Below, one piece after another: positions 42,862-51,780 of a DNA stretch of 64,000 bases. The notes under the pieces are model-generated. The model searched no databases and had not been told where the DNA came from. It saw only the letters and a program-made list of their open reading frames with translations. The translations under genes were made by a program, and so were the position numbers. This DNA comes from Paenibacillus uliginis N3/975. Its GTDB lineage: Bacteria; Bacillota; Bacilli; Paenibacillales; Paenibacillaceae. The stretch lies in contig NZ_LT840184.1 in NCBI RefSeq assembly GCF_900177425.1, positions 4,380,263 to 4,444,262 on the forward strand. Reading direction: 5' to 3'. Positions within the stretch are counted from its first letter, which is position 1. Every line of letters starts with the position of its first letter.

Positions 42862-43632
42862 TCAAACTCCCCCCATTTCTCCGGATTCGTACAATGCGCA
42901 AGCCAGCGCAGTCATTCCTGCGGTCTCACAGCGCAAAATTCTGCGCCCAAGCCCGACAGAAACAGCCCCCGCTTCTTCGGCCTTTCTGCATTCTTCTTCA
43001 GTGAACCCGCCTTCGGGACCGACGAGCAGCAGCAGGCTGGCGGTCGATCCCGGTTCCTGTAATGCCTGCGCTGTAAATGGCCTCAGCACGTCCCTGAGTT
43101 GGGAACCGTGCTCTTTTTCATAGCAAAAACAAACGGCGTCGTAGTTGGAAAACGTCTCCAGCAGCTTTTTCCAGGTTAGCGGCTGTTCGACCGCAGGAAT
43201 CATGTTACGGTGAGACTGCTCCGCTGCTTCCTTGGCGATCTTACGCCACCTCTCCAGACGTTTACTTTCTTTCTTCGCGTCATACTGGACAATAGTGCGC
43301 TCGGATAAAAACGGAACAAATGTCACCGCACCAATTTCTGTGCATTTCTGGATGACGGTTTCCATCTTGTCTCCCTTAGGCAGACTCTGAGCAATCGTCA
43401 CCTTTAGACGAGGCTCGTGATCCATCTCCATCGGCTCAACTACTACGGCAATGACACTTGTCTGTTCTATACTTTCAATCTCCACCAGAGCTTCACGGGA
43501 AACACCGTCACTAACGATGAAAGTATCTCCCAACTTGCCCCGCATGACCTTCGTAATATGTCTGGCATCTTCCCCGGTAATGTCCACGCGGTTTTCCTTG
43601 AACTGTTCGGGTGAAACGAAATATCGCTGCAT
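42862..43632 (-). CDS. rsmE: 16S rRNA (uracil(1498)-N3)-methyltransferase RsmE
   Basis: SPOUT-family methyltransferase, 256 residues, making m3U1498 in 16S rRNA. An N-terminal PUA-like part (MQRYFVSPEQFKENRVDITG...HITKVMRGK) is followed by the knotted SAM domain with VTFVPFLSERTIV, LLLLVGPEGGFTEEE and SVGLGRRILRCETAG. The ATG at 43632 has GGTGAGGATAAAGAT upstream. Neighbour order prmA-(M50)-rsmE-mtaB follows B. subtilis yqeT-yqeU-yqeV with the M50 gene added. Confidence 0.95.
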   Translation of the reverse strand: MQRYFVSPEQFKENRVDITGEDARHITKVMRGKLGDTFIVSDGVSREALVEIESIEQTSVIAVVVEPMEMDHEPRLKVTIAQSLPKGDKMETVIQKCTEIGAVTFVPFLSERTIVQYDAKKESKRLERWRKIAKEAAEQSHRNMIPAVEQPLTWKKLLETFSNYDAVCFCYEKEHGSQLRDVLRPFTAQALQEPGSTASLLLLVGPEGGFTEEECRKAEEAGAVSVGLGRRILRCETAGMTALACALYESGEMGGV

Positions 43633-43726
43633 ATCTTTATCCTCACCTATCTCAAAATCGCCAAACCTCATCATACAACTTTTCGCTCAGCCTGACCAGA
43701 GAAAATCATTAGCATAAAGCTTCAAA

Positions 43727-44410
43727 TCAACCTCCGAACAAGGTCTTAAACATATTCAGGAAAAAGACAGATAAATTATAAGCTGCATCATAGAGCGGTC
43801 GAATCGTGTAATTTTGAAAGCCCGGAATCACAATAATTAACAAGAAGATCATGATGGACCACTGCTCAAACTGTTGCAGCTTCGCGCGTACACGGCGCGG
43901 CACCAGATCTTCAACGATACGGTAACCGTCCAGCGGCGGCAGCGGAATGAGGTTAAACAGGAACAGGAAGAAGTTCAGTACGATAAAAGTATCGAAAAAG
44001 AAATGAATGCCCTGAACTGCCTTAGCGTTGCTTATTCCATCAATGACTCCAAATTGGTGCATACCGGCATATATCAAACATCCTACGATGCCTAGCAGCA
44101 AATTGCTGAGAGGACCGGCAGCTGATACGATAATACCCATTCGCCGCGGATTACTAAAATTCTCCCGATTGACCGGTACCGGTCTGGCCCAACCAAAACC
44201 AGCAATGAGGAGCAGGATAATACCCAGCAGGTCGAAATGAACTGCAGGGTTCAGCGTGACCCTTCCAAGCAGCTTCGCTGTCGGATCACCGAACTTATTC
44301 GCGAAATAAGCATGGGAAAATTCATGCAGCGTGAACGCTATAATCAAGGTTAATAAATAAAAAGGTAGCCGCTCCAGCGGATAAAACAGAAGTTGATCCA
44401 AAAATTCCAT
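43727..44410 (-). CDS. Site-2 protease family protein (M50)
   Basis: 227-residue integral membrane metalloprotease. The zinc-binding HEFSHAYFANKFGDPTAK motif lies within the first third (HExxH, about 29-33) and the third ligand motif PLPPLDGYRIVEDL in the last third; five or six hydrophobic segments surround them. This is the short YdgF/Rip-like type without a PDZ domain. Substrate unknown. It lies 2 bases after prmA and upstream of rsmE, an insertion relative to B. subtilis, which has no protease there. Confidence 0.88.
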   Translation of the reverse strand: MEFLDQLLFYPLERLPFYLLTLIIAFTLHEFSHAYFANKFGDPTAKLLGRVTLNPAVHFDLLGIILLLIAGFGWARPVPVNRENFSNPRRMGIIVSAAGPLSNLLLGIVGCLIYAGMHQFGVIDGISNAKAVQGIHFFFDTFIVLNFFLFLFNLIPLPPLDGYRIVEDLVPRRVRAKLQQFEQWSIMIFLLIIVIPGFQNYTIRPLYDAAYNLSVFFLNMFKTLFGG

Positions 44411-44412
44411 TT

Positions 44413-45387
44413 TTACCTCTTCCTTGCTACAAACGCAACCCAGTCATCCTCACGGTACACGTCCGCAATTTCAAAACCGGAAGAAGTCAGCGCTTGCTCA
44501 ACAACATCGAATTTATTCTTATAAATACCGGAAGCAATATAGATACCTCCAGATTGTAAAGCCGCATAAACGTCATCCACAAACAGAAGAATAACTTCGG
44601 CCAATATATTAGCTACGACAACCTTTACTGGAAGCCTAACACCAAGATCCTCCGAGCCGCTTCCTTCTGTGATAACCGTAAGGAGATCACTCTCTTTAAC
44701 CGTAATTCTGTCCTCCATACCGTTCAGGCGCGTGTTATCCTTCGCGCTGAGCACCGCCACCGGATCGAGATCCAGTGCAAGTACCTTGGAGGCGCCCAGA
44801 TGAACCGCACCTATGGAAAGTATCCCAGAACCAGTACCGACATCGATAACTTCTTCACCGCCTTGGATTACGGAATCCAATGTGCGTAGGCAGAGGGAGG
44901 TCGTTGGGTGTGCACCTGTACCAAACGCCATACCCGGATCAAGTTCAATAATCCGTTCATCGGCTGATTCAGGGGTGTACTTCTCCCAGGTCGGCTTAAT
45001 CGTTAGCCTCTCGGAGACACGAATCGGTTTAAAGTACTGTTTCCATGCCGTTGCCCAATCTTCTTCGTTTACCGTCTTGATCTCATAACGGACATCGCCT
45101 GTATCAATTCCGAACTCCGCAAGCTCCTCAACCCGCGGAGAGATTTCATTACGGATCTCTTCAAGGTTTACTTCTTCGGAGAAGTAGCCTTTTATAACCG
45201 CGTGTCCTTCAGGAATATCATTAAAAGGAACATCCCCAAACCATTCACCATGAGGTGCTTGCCGTTTCTTATTCAACGTGCCGGACTCTTCAATCGAGAC
45301 ACCTCCGGCTCCAGCTTCATGCAAGAAGTTAGAAATCATTTCTACAGCTTCTTCTGTAGTATGTATCGTTAATTCATGCCATAACAT
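44413..45387 (-). CDS. prmA: Ribosomal protein L11 methyltransferase PrmA
   Basis: SAM-dependent enzyme trimethylating ribosomal protein L11. N-terminal substrate-recognition domain (MLWHELTIHTTEEAVEMIS...), then the SAM site: ELDPGMAFGTGAHPTTSLCL and VIDVGTGSGILSIGA, followed by NILAEVI. 324 residues with a somewhat longer N-terminal linker than E. coli PrmA, as in other Bacillales. The ATG follows AGGAGGATCACCTAAAT. First gene of the prmA-M50-rsmE-mtaB run, separated from the heat-shock operon by two small genes. Confidence 0.95.
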   Translation of the reverse strand: MLWHELTIHTTEEAVEMISNFLHEAGAGGVSIEESGTLNKKRQAPHGEWFGDVPFNDIPEGHAVIKGYFSEEVNLEEIRNEISPRVEELAEFGIDTGDVRYEIKTVNEEDWATAWKQYFKPIRVSERLTIKPTWEKYTPESADERIIELDPGMAFGTGAHPTTSLCLRTLDSVIQGGEEVIDVGTGSGILSIGAVHLGASKVLALDLDPVAVLSAKDNTRLNGMEDRITVKESDLLTVITEGSGSEDLGVRLPVKVVVANILAEVILLFVDDVYAALQSGGIYIASGIYKNKFDVVEQALTSSGFEIADVYREDDWVAFVARKR

Positions 45388-45502
45388 ATTTAGGTGATCC
45401 TCCTCGTTTTTACATAAGTAATATTGTACTATACTGAGGACCTCTGTTACAAAATTTAAGAATTAATTATTACATATACCCATCGTTATTTCGCCAAAAA
45501 GG

Positions 45503-45548
45503 AAAAACAAGGCCCCTCCAGTGGGACGCACTCCGCTGAAGAGACCTT
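45503..45548 (-). terminator. Probable terminator after the 66-aa gene
   Basis: Minus-strand hairpin AAGGTCTCTTCAG ... CTGGAGGGGCCTT with several G-T pairs, followed by GTTTTTCC. Confidence 0.65.
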
Positions 45549-45581
45549 TGAACACCAGCCAATAAGTGACCTGCATACTTG

Positions 45582-45782
45582 CTATTTTTCGTTTTCGTTA
45601 TCGTGATTATCAAACATCTCTTTGAGTTGCCGCTTGTCGGCTGCCACACTGCGGCGCAAGGCCTCCATATCGTCTTGGTCGGCCTCTAAAGCGGAAAATT
45701 CCACATCCTCCGCTTTTGCAGACTGGAGCGTAATCAACTTTTCGGTCTTATCTGCTATTCTTCCTTTCATCTTTCTACGCAT
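45582..45782 (-). CDS. Hypothetical small charged protein
   Basis: 66 residues, highly charged and helical (KGRIADKTEKLITLQSAKAED, then ALRRSVAADKRQLKEMFDNHD). No transmembrane segment or known motif. A fair ribosome binding site (GGAGAATGAGCTAA) precedes the ATG and a terminator follows the stop, so expression is credible. It could start at the internal Met5 instead. Not recognised; no function proposed. Confidence 0.6.
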   Translation of the reverse strand: MRRKMKGRIADKTEKLITLQSAKAEDVEFSALEADQDDMEALRRSVAADKRQLKEMFDNHDNENEK

Positions 45783-45815
45783 TTAGCTCATTCTCCTTCC
45801 GCTGGATTATGCTAC

Positions 45816-46187
45816 CTACACCATGCCTCCGGCATCTTCAATTATGCTCATTGCCTGATGGAATACATTCTCATCCAACACTACCGTAAGCAGAATATCC
45901 CGCCCATCCGGACCATCCTGACTTCCGTCACTCATGCCGCTTGCTGAAGGATCTACTGCACCTAATATTCCTGAGGATCGGTTGGTGAGTGAAGAGTTCA
46001 GGGTCATCGATGTCAAACTGACAATATCGCCCGTCATAGGGTGCATGGTATTGTTCAGTTCTCCACCCGGATATGCACTGAACCGGTCGATGGACATATC
46101 CGCAACTCTCAATGCCTGTAGCTTACGCGCCACACCTTGGGCTTCATCCGGGGTTTTGAAATACGCCAAAATATTTTTTTCAGTCAC
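45816..46187 (-). CDS. Hypothetical protein, weakly general-stress-protein-like
   Basis: About 123 residues starting at GTG 46187 (TEKNILAYFKTPDEAQG), chosen because AGGTGA lies 5 bases upstream; a GTG three codons earlier is also in frame. The N-terminal segment FKTPDEAQGVARKLQALRVADMSIDRF recalls YflT-type stress proteins (landmarks DEAQGVA and DMSIDRF), but the rest is Ser/Gly/Asp-rich and the C-terminus TVVLDENVFHQAMSIIEDAGG ferredoxin-like. Probably co-transcribed with the 66-residue gene 33 bases downstream. Function unknown. Confidence 0.65.
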   Translation of the reverse strand: MTEKNILAYFKTPDEAQGVARKLQALRVADMSIDRFSAYPGGELNNTMHPMTGDIVSLTSMTLNSSLTNRSSGILGAVDPSASGMSDGSQDGPDGRDILLTVVLDENVFHQAMSIIEDAGGMV

Positions 46188-46344
46188 TATGCTCACCTGC
46201 GCTTTATCGTCTGAAATTGTTCCATCCGCTACTATACGGAACCTTTCCTAGCGTGCTTCATCCAGAGCCGTTTTATTCCGGGGCACGAGTAGCTCCGTAC
46301 CTGAATCGTCTTCCAACATCCAGAGCAGGCTTAAATTAAAGGTA

Positions 46345-46377
46345 AAACAAAAAGCCCGGCCATTTCGGCCGAGCTTT
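46345..46377 (-). terminator. Intrinsic terminator of the heat-shock operon
   Basis: Minus-strand AAAGCTCGGCCGAAATGGCCGGGCTTT hairpin (stem AAAGCTCGGCC with GGCCGGGCTTT) followed by TTTGTTTTACC, about 15 bases after the dnaJ stop. Confidence 0.88.
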
Positions 46378-46392
46378 AAGTCACAGCTATAT

Positions 46393-47514
46393 TTAATCCC
46401 CGCGGAAAGCTTTTTTCATACGGTCAAAAAAGGACTGTTCTTGCTCATGGGTCTGCTCTCCATCCAAGGATGCGAACTGACGAAGCAGTTCCTTCTGCTC
46501 ATCGCTCAGCTTGCTTGGCGTAATAACGACTACCTTCACATGCTGATCGCCCTGCCCAAGGCCGCGCAGACGGGGAACTCCTTTTCCTTTCAAGCGGAAG
46601 AAGGTACCTGTTTGTGTGCCTGCCGGAATTTTCAGCTTTACCTTTTCAGTCAGCGTCGGGATTTCAATTTCGTCACCGAGTGCTGCCTGAGCAAAGGTAA
46701 GCGGCACTTCACAGTAGATATCGTCGCCTTCACGCTCGAAGAAGTCATGCGGTTTCACACGGATGACGATGTACAAATCACCTGCTGGTCCTCCGCGCAG
46801 TCCACCTTCGCCTTCACCAGTCATACGCAGTTGAGCACCGTCATCGACACCCGCTGGCACACGCACATGGATTTTACGCTGTTTCTTGACTTTACCGTTA
46901 CCATGACAAGAGCTACAGCGTTCCTTAATGATTTTGCCGGTCCCGTTACAATTGGAACAAGCACGCCGGTTCACCATGCGACCAAACGGCGTGTTCTGTA
47001 CAACCTCCTGCTGTCCGCTGCCATGGCAGACACCGCAGGTTTGCGGTTTCGTACCCGGCTTCGCGCCGGAGCCGTCACAGGTATCACATGTTTCCGTTCT
47101 CGGAATCGTAATGTCAGTTTCTTTGCCGAAGACAGCCTCTTTGAACTCGACGGTCATCGTGTACTGCAGATCGTTCCCCCGCTGTGGTGCGTTCGGGTCA
47201 CGGCGTCCACCGCCGCCGAAGAACATATCAAAAATATCTCCAAATCCTCCGCCGAAGTCGCCGGAGAAACCACCGCCGCCCATTCCCTGGTTCGGATCTA
47301 TATGTCCGTATTGGTCGTAGCGCGCACGATTCTGGCTATCGCTCAATACATCGTATGCCTCTTTAACTTCCTTAAATTTGGCTTCGGCATCATCGGCCTT
47401 GTTTACATCTGGATGATATTGACGCGCCATTTTTCGGTATGCCTTTTTGATTTCGTCATCCGACGCGTCCTTGCCAACGCCAAGCACCTCGTAATAATCA
47501 CGTTTTTCAGCCAC
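46393..47514 (-). CDS. dnaJ: Chaperone protein DnaJ
   Basis: Hsp40 co-chaperone that stimulates DnaK ATPase. J domain with HPD (MARQYHPDVNK), Gly/Phe-rich region (about 75-110), four zinc-finger repeats CDTCDGSG, CGVCHGSG, CSNCNGTG, CSSCHGNG, then the C-terminal substrate-binding domains. The start is taken as GTG at 47514 (AEKRDYYEVLGVG) with GGGGGTGAAACC upstream; the ATG at 47532 is less well placed. 373 residues. Last gene of the hrcA operon. Confidence 0.96.
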   Translation of the reverse strand: MAEKRDYYEVLGVGKDASDDEIKKAYRKMARQYHPDVNKADDAEAKFKEVKEAYDVLSDSQNRARYDQYGHIDPNQGMGGGGFSGDFGGGFGDIFDMFFGGGGRRDPNAPQRGNDLQYTMTVEFKEAVFGKETDITIPRTETCDTCDGSGAKPGTKPQTCGVCHGSGQQEVVQNTPFGRMVNRRACSNCNGTGKIIKERCSSCHGNGKVKKQRKIHVRVPAGVDDGAQLRMTGEGEGGLRGGPAGDLYIVIRVKPHDFFEREGDDIYCEVPLTFAQAALGDEIEIPTLTEKVKLKIPAGTQTGTFFRLKGKGVPRLRGLGQGDQHVKVVVITPSKLSDEQKELLRQFASLDGEQTHEQEQSFFDRMKKAFRGD

Positions 47515-47553
47515 GGTTTCACCCCCATTCACTCATTACTAACAATGCTGGAC

Positions 47554-47597
47554 AAAAGGAAAGTCAAAGTGCGGGATTCGCGCTTTGACTTTCCCTT
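47554..47597 (-). terminator. Hairpin between dnaK and dnaJ, possible attenuator
   Basis: Near-perfect stem GGAAAGTCAAAG-GCG / CGC-CTTTGACTTTCC with one mismatch and a short loop, followed by TTTTG on the minus strand. It lies in the dnaK-dnaJ gap, so it would reduce dnaJ transcription or mark an mRNA processing point. Confidence 0.65.
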
Positions 47598-47621
47598 GAC
47601 ACAGGTCTATTCAGATTAACC

Positions 47622-49460
47622 TTACTTTTTATCCTCGTCAACAACCTCGTATTCAGCATCAACCACATTATCTTTCTTCGGAGCTTCTTGAGAAGCTTCA
47701 CCAGCTCCTCCAGCTTGTTCAGCTTGAGCTGCTTGCTCATACAGTTTCACAGACAATTGCTGAACGATTTGTGTCAACTCTTCAGTTGCAGTATTGATCT
47801 CTTCTAGGTTATCGGATTCCAAAGCTTTTTTCACTTTTTCTTTCGCTTCGTTCGCTTTATCGATTTCGGAAGCGTCCACTTTATCGCCAAGATCCTTCAG
47901 CGTTTTTTCAGTAGTGTACACGAGCTGATCAGCATTGTTGCGAGCCTCAACGAGCTCTTTACGCTTACGATCTTCTTCAGCATGAAGCTCGGCATCCTTC
48001 ATCATTTGTTCTACTTCATCATCGCTCAAACCGCTCGAAGAAGTAATGGTGATTTTTTGGCTCTTGCCTGTGCCTTTGTCCGTTGCCGACACGTTTACGA
48101 TACCGTTAGCATCGATGTCGAAAGTAACCTCGATTTGCGGTACACCGCGTGGTGCTGGAGGAATATCTCCAAGCATGAAGCGTCCAAGAGTTTTGTTGCC
48201 CGCTGCCATTTGACGCTCACCTTGCAGAACGTGAATTTCAACGCTAGGCTGGCTGTCTGCATAAGTCGAGAACACTTGGGACTTGCTTGTAGGAATCGTT
48301 GTGTTGCGTTCGATCATTTTGGTGAATACACCACCAGCTGTTTCAATACCCAGAGAGAGCGGAGTTACGTCGAGCAGAACGACGTCTTTTACATCCCCTG
48401 TCAAAACGCCGGCTTGAACAGCTGCACCAAGGGCAACCACTTCGTCCGGGTTAACACCTTTATGAGGGTCTTTACCGGTCAATTTCTTGATCGCTTCTTG
48501 AACAGCAGGGATACGAGTGGATCCACCCACAAGTACAATTTTGTGAATATCGTTAGGTGTCATACCTGCATCGCTAAGAGCTTGACGAGTTGGTCCGAGT
48601 GTACGTTCCACGAGGGACGCGGACAATTCTTCGAACTTCGCACGAGTCAGGTTTACTTCCAAGTGCTGAGGCACGCCGTCAGCCACAGTGATAAACGGAA
48701 GGGAAATGGTTGTTGTCAAAATACCGGACAACTCTTTCTTCGCTTTTTCAGCAGCATCTTTCAAACGCTGAACTGCGGCTTTATCTTTACTCAGGTCAAT
48801 TCCTTGGTCTTTTTTGAATTCGGCAACCAGATAGTCAATGATTACTTGGTCAAAGTCATCACCGCCGAGGCTGTTGTCACCACTTGTAGCTTTAACTTCA
48901 AAAAAGCCATCGCCGAGTTCCAAGATGGATACGTCAAACGTACCGCCACCAAGGTCATATACGAGGATCGTTTGATCTTCGGATTTCTCCATGCCGTAAG
49001 CAAGCGCTGCTGCTGTTGGCTCGTTGACAATACGCAGTACTTCAAGTCCAGCGATTTTACCGGCATCTTTTGTTGCTTGACGCTGGCTGTCATTAAAGTA
49101 TGCAGGAACGGTAATAACGGCTTGGGTTACGGTTTGGCCCAAATAAGCCTCGGCATCCGATTTCAGCTTTTGCAGAACGATAGCGGAAATTTCCTGAGGT
49201 GTAAATTCTTTGCCATCAATCGTTTCTTTATGGTTCGTACCCATATGACGCTTAATCGAGCTGATTGTACGGTCAGGGTTGGTGATCGCTTGACGCTTCG
49301 CTGTGTCACCGACAACGCGTTCGCCGTCTTTCTTAAAACCTACAACCGATGGGGTTGTGCGTGCGCCTTCCGGGTTCGGAATGACGACAGCTTCGCCGCC
49401 CTCCATTACCGCTACACAAGAGTTGGTAGTACCTAAGTCAATACCGATTACTTTGCTCAT
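47622..49460 (-). CDS. dnaK: Chaperone protein DnaK
   Basis: Hsp70, 612 residues from the ATG at 49460 (MSKVIGIDLGTTNSC), which follows AAGGAGGATATTATCTC. Nucleotide-binding domain motifs IGIDLGTTNSC, VYDLGGGTFDVSIL and LVGGSTRIPAVQEAI, linker VVLLDVTPLSLGIE, substrate-binding domain and a lid ending in EYEVVDEDKK. A small hairpin (ACACACCC/GGGTGTGT type) lies just upstream of its ribosome binding site. Works with GrpE and DnaJ encoded on either side. Confidence 0.98.
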   Translation of the reverse strand: MSKVIGIDLGTTNSCVAVMEGGEAVVIPNPEGARTTPSVVGFKKDGERVVGDTAKRQAITNPDRTISSIKRHMGTNHKETIDGKEFTPQEISAIVLQKLKSDAEAYLGQTVTQAVITVPAYFNDSQRQATKDAGKIAGLEVLRIVNEPTAAALAYGMEKSEDQTILVYDLGGGTFDVSILELGDGFFEVKATSGDNSLGGDDFDQVIIDYLVAEFKKDQGIDLSKDKAAVQRLKDAAEKAKKELSGILTTTISLPFITVADGVPQHLEVNLTRAKFEELSASLVERTLGPTRQALSDAGMTPNDIHKIVLVGGSTRIPAVQEAIKKLTGKDPHKGVNPDEVVALGAAVQAGVLTGDVKDVVLLDVTPLSLGIETAGGVFTKMIERNTTIPTSKSQVFSTYADSQPSVEIHVLQGERQMAAGNKTLGRFMLGDIPPAPRGVPQIEVTFDIDANGIVNVSATDKGTGKSQKITITSSSGLSDDEVEQMMKDAELHAEEDRKRKELVEARNNADQLVYTTEKTLKDLGDKVDASEIDKANEAKEKVKKALESDNLEEINTATEELTQIVQQLSVKLYEQAAQAEQAGGAGEASQEAPKKDNVVDAEYEVVDEDKK

Positions 49461-49554
49461 GAGATAATATCCTCCTTCATATTTCACACACTGAAAAGGG
49501 TGTGTGGTTCATTACAGTTATGATTTATTTAAAGTCGACAATGGATAAAGCCTA

Positions 49555-50166
49555 TTACATGCTTACCTTAACCATAGCCGGTCGAAGCACCTTGTCTTTC
49601 AGCATATAGCCTTTTTGAACTTCCTCAACGACGATACCTTCCTCATAATCATCGCTCTCCACTTGCATGATAGCTTGGTGAAATTCAGGATTGAACGGTT
49701 GGCCAACACTGTTCATGGCTGTTAGGCCTTCCGCATTCAACACCGTCTCAAGTTGTCGGAAAATCATGCCTACACCTTTTGAGAATGACTCGAATTCCGG
49801 ATTGTCCTCTGTAGCAGCTAGAGCGCGTTCAAAGTTGTCGAATACCGGCAAAAGCTCGGTAACCAACTTGGAAGAAGCATATTTAGCCAGCTCTTCCTTT
49901 TCTTTTTGGGTGCGTCTACGGAAGTTGTCATAATCAGCTTGGACACGAAGGGTGCGCTGCTGATGTTCTGACATCTCATTTCTTAGGTTCTCTATTTCTG
50001 CCTGAAGGCCAGCCTCTTCTGAGGAATTGGTTTCCTGGGAAACATTCTCTTCGTTAGAAGACTTCTGCACCTCCGGATGTTCACCGGATTCCGATGCGGT
50101 ATGAGTTTGCTCCATATTTTCTTCGTTTACTGTATCTTGTACCGTGTTTACTTTGTCTTTATTCAA
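49555..50166 (-). CDS. grpE: Nucleotide exchange factor GrpE
   Basis: Releases ADP from DnaK. An acidic, disordered N-terminus (about 1-60) is followed by the long dimerisation helix (ADYDNFRRRTQKEKEELAKYA) and the C-terminal beta domain with NPEFHQAIMQVESDDYEEGIVVEEVQKGY (landmarks FHQAIM and GIVVEEVQKGY). The start is uncertain: TTG at 50166 is placed 11 bases after AGGAGG and is preferred. A GTG at 50178 overlaps that site. About 203 residues. Confidence 0.93.
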   Translation of the reverse strand: MNKDKVNTVQDTVNEENMEQTHTASESGEHPEVQKSSNEENVSQETNSSEEAGLQAEIENLRNEMSEHQQRTLRVQADYDNFRRRTQKEKEELAKYASSKLVTELLPVFDNFERALAATEDNPEFESFSKGVGMIFRQLETVLNAEGLTAMNSVGQPFNPEFHQAIMQVESDDYEEGIVVEEVQKGYMLKDKVLRPAMVKVSM

Positions 50167-50219
50167 GATGCCTTCCACCTCCTAATATTCATAACTCATA
50201 TTTGTGTGTGAGTTCGGTA

Positions 50220-51767
50220 TTACTCTTCGGAACTGCCTGTCTCCCTCATCTTAATCACATGATGAATGCGAAGAACAGCTGACGCTACTTCCCCTGCCGC
50301 ACGGAGTCCATGAAGCTTAACAGGAGCAGGATCAACGATCCCTTTGTCCTCATAGCTGATAACCGCACCGGTATCACAGTCAATTCCCATGGAATCAGTC
50401 CCCAGGGAAATCTGTGCCGCACGCACTTCCTCCATTTTCTCCAATGGATTGTATCCTGCATTCAGCAATATTTGTGACATCGGCCGCCGCAATGCCGTAG
50501 ATACGGCTTCTATGCCAAATGCCTCCATACCCTTTTGGACTTCCCTGTGACGCTCCAACTCGTAGGAAACAGCGAGTTCGCTTGTCCCGCCTCCAGGGAG
50601 TACTCCGCCGGCCACAGCGGCTTGAAGAGCTGAAGCCGCGTCACAGGCGATACGGGCTGCCTCACCAACAACTTCTGACGTGCTGGCGCCGACAATAACG
50701 GTCACAACCCGCTCTCCAGCATCGCTACCCTGAAGGCGAACACGCTCCAGAGTTTCATCATACGCAGCTCGAGGAGTATAACCGAGAATCGACATTAATT
50801 GTTCTGGGTCTTTATGTAGCGCCGTCCGGCGTACCGGTACAGCCCCTGTCATGTCGCAGACCCGGCGGATATCGGTCCGTGAAATACGGGGAACGACCAT
50901 AATTCCGTGATCCAGACAAAACTGCTCAGCGTCTGGATGAATTCCTTTTTCCAACAGAATTAGTTTAACAGACAATTCCGACAGACGCGCCAAGTCAGAA
51001 GCAAACACTTTACGCAGGTCCATGTATCTGGCGAATCCAGCTTCCGTGGTCAGTACCTCTTCATCGAGCTCATCGGGCTCCAGAGAATCCAGCAGCACAA
51101 GCACTTTTGCATCGTTATACTCCTGCTGTTCCCGGGAGAACAAAGGCTTCTGCCGGAGCAGTATTCCCTCGAACACCTCATTCTCCGCTTTTTCAAGCGC
51201 GATAATACTGCTGGCAAGCGAATAAGATGGGTCCCTTAAACGGTCAATTCCCGCTTTATAGGCGGCCTGCATGACCAGATCCACCATATCCCGGCGTTCA
51301 CGTCCGGCTACAAAAGCCGTTCGTTCCAACAGAGGGTCGTCCAGACCATCTATTACCCGTACCCGATTGGATAGAAGACGAAGCGCCATATCAACGCCTT
51401 GTCTCATGCCCTCCACGACCTTCGATGCCGGAACACCTCGGACAATTTGCGCTAGGCCTTCTTGAACCAATGCTCCTGCAAGTACGGTGGCGGTTGTGGT
51501 ACCGTCCCCGATCTTTTCTTGCTGGGCACGAGCCACTTGAATGAGAAGGCGAGCTGCCGGATGAGTTACATCCATTTTATCCAAAATGGTTACCCCATCG
51601 TTCGTGATCACAACCTCGCCGCGGGGCCCAACCAGCATAACGTCAAGCCCTTTGGGGCCAAGTGTCCCTTCAACGGCAGATGTGACAGCCCGAACCGCAT
51701 TGCTGTTGTTAATCAGCGTGGAATGACGTTCATCACCATCTCCATGCGGCTGTTGTCCTTGGCTCAT
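50220..51767 (-). CDS. Archaeal-like (group II/III) chaperonin in the hrcA operon
   Basis: 515-residue HSP60-fold protein of the TCP-1/thermosome branch, not GroEL. Equatorial-domain motifs are GTLGPKGLDVMLV, VITNDGVTILDKMDVTHPAA and GDGTTTATVLAGAL; VITNDG and HPAA are thermosome-type wording, where GroEL has TITKDG. Asp57, Asp88 and Asp376 sit where the ATP-hydrolysis aspartates of the family lie. GVLPGGGTSELAV and GIVDPAPVKLHGLRAAGEVA complete the equatorial half. The apical segment (about 215-310) keeps a helical protrusion region instead of a GroES dependence. The ATG follows GGGAGTGAGGGTG, 13 bases after hrcA. Bacterial group III chaperonins known from Carboxydothermus lie in the dnaK operon too. 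Partner and client unknown. Confidence 0.9.
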   Translation of the reverse strand: MSQGQQPHGDGDERHSTLINNSNAVRAVTSAVEGTLGPKGLDVMLVGPRGEVVITNDGVTILDKMDVTHPAARLLIQVARAQQEKIGDGTTTATVLAGALVQEGLAQIVRGVPASKVVEGMRQGVDMALRLLSNRVRVIDGLDDPLLERTAFVAGRERRDMVDLVMQAAYKAGIDRLRDPSYSLASSIIALEKAENEVFEGILLRQKPLFSREQQEYNDAKVLVLLDSLEPDELDEEVLTTEAGFARYMDLRKVFASDLARLSELSVKLILLEKGIHPDAEQFCLDHGIMVVPRISRTDIRRVCDMTGAVPVRRTALHKDPEQLMSILGYTPRAAYDETLERVRLQGSDAGERVVTVIVGASTSEVVGEAARIACDAASALQAAVAGGVLPGGGTSELAVSYELERHREVQKGMEAFGIEAVSTALRRPMSQILLNAGYNPLEKMEEVRAAQISLGTDSMGIDCDTGAVISYEDKGIVDPAPVKLHGLRAAGEVASAVLRIHHVIKMRETGSSEE

Positions 51768-51780
51768 CACCCTCACTCCC

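Noticed and set aside
47982..49436. 484-codon plus-strand frame antisense to dnaK, and the 392-codon frame antisense to dnaJ (46441-47619)
   Set aside because: Codon-bias shadows of highly expressed genes; no start site and no family resemblance.
50220..51767. Reading the chaperonin as ordinary GroEL
   Set aside because: Motif wording is thermosome-like, the gene is not next to a groES, and it lies in the dnaK operon.
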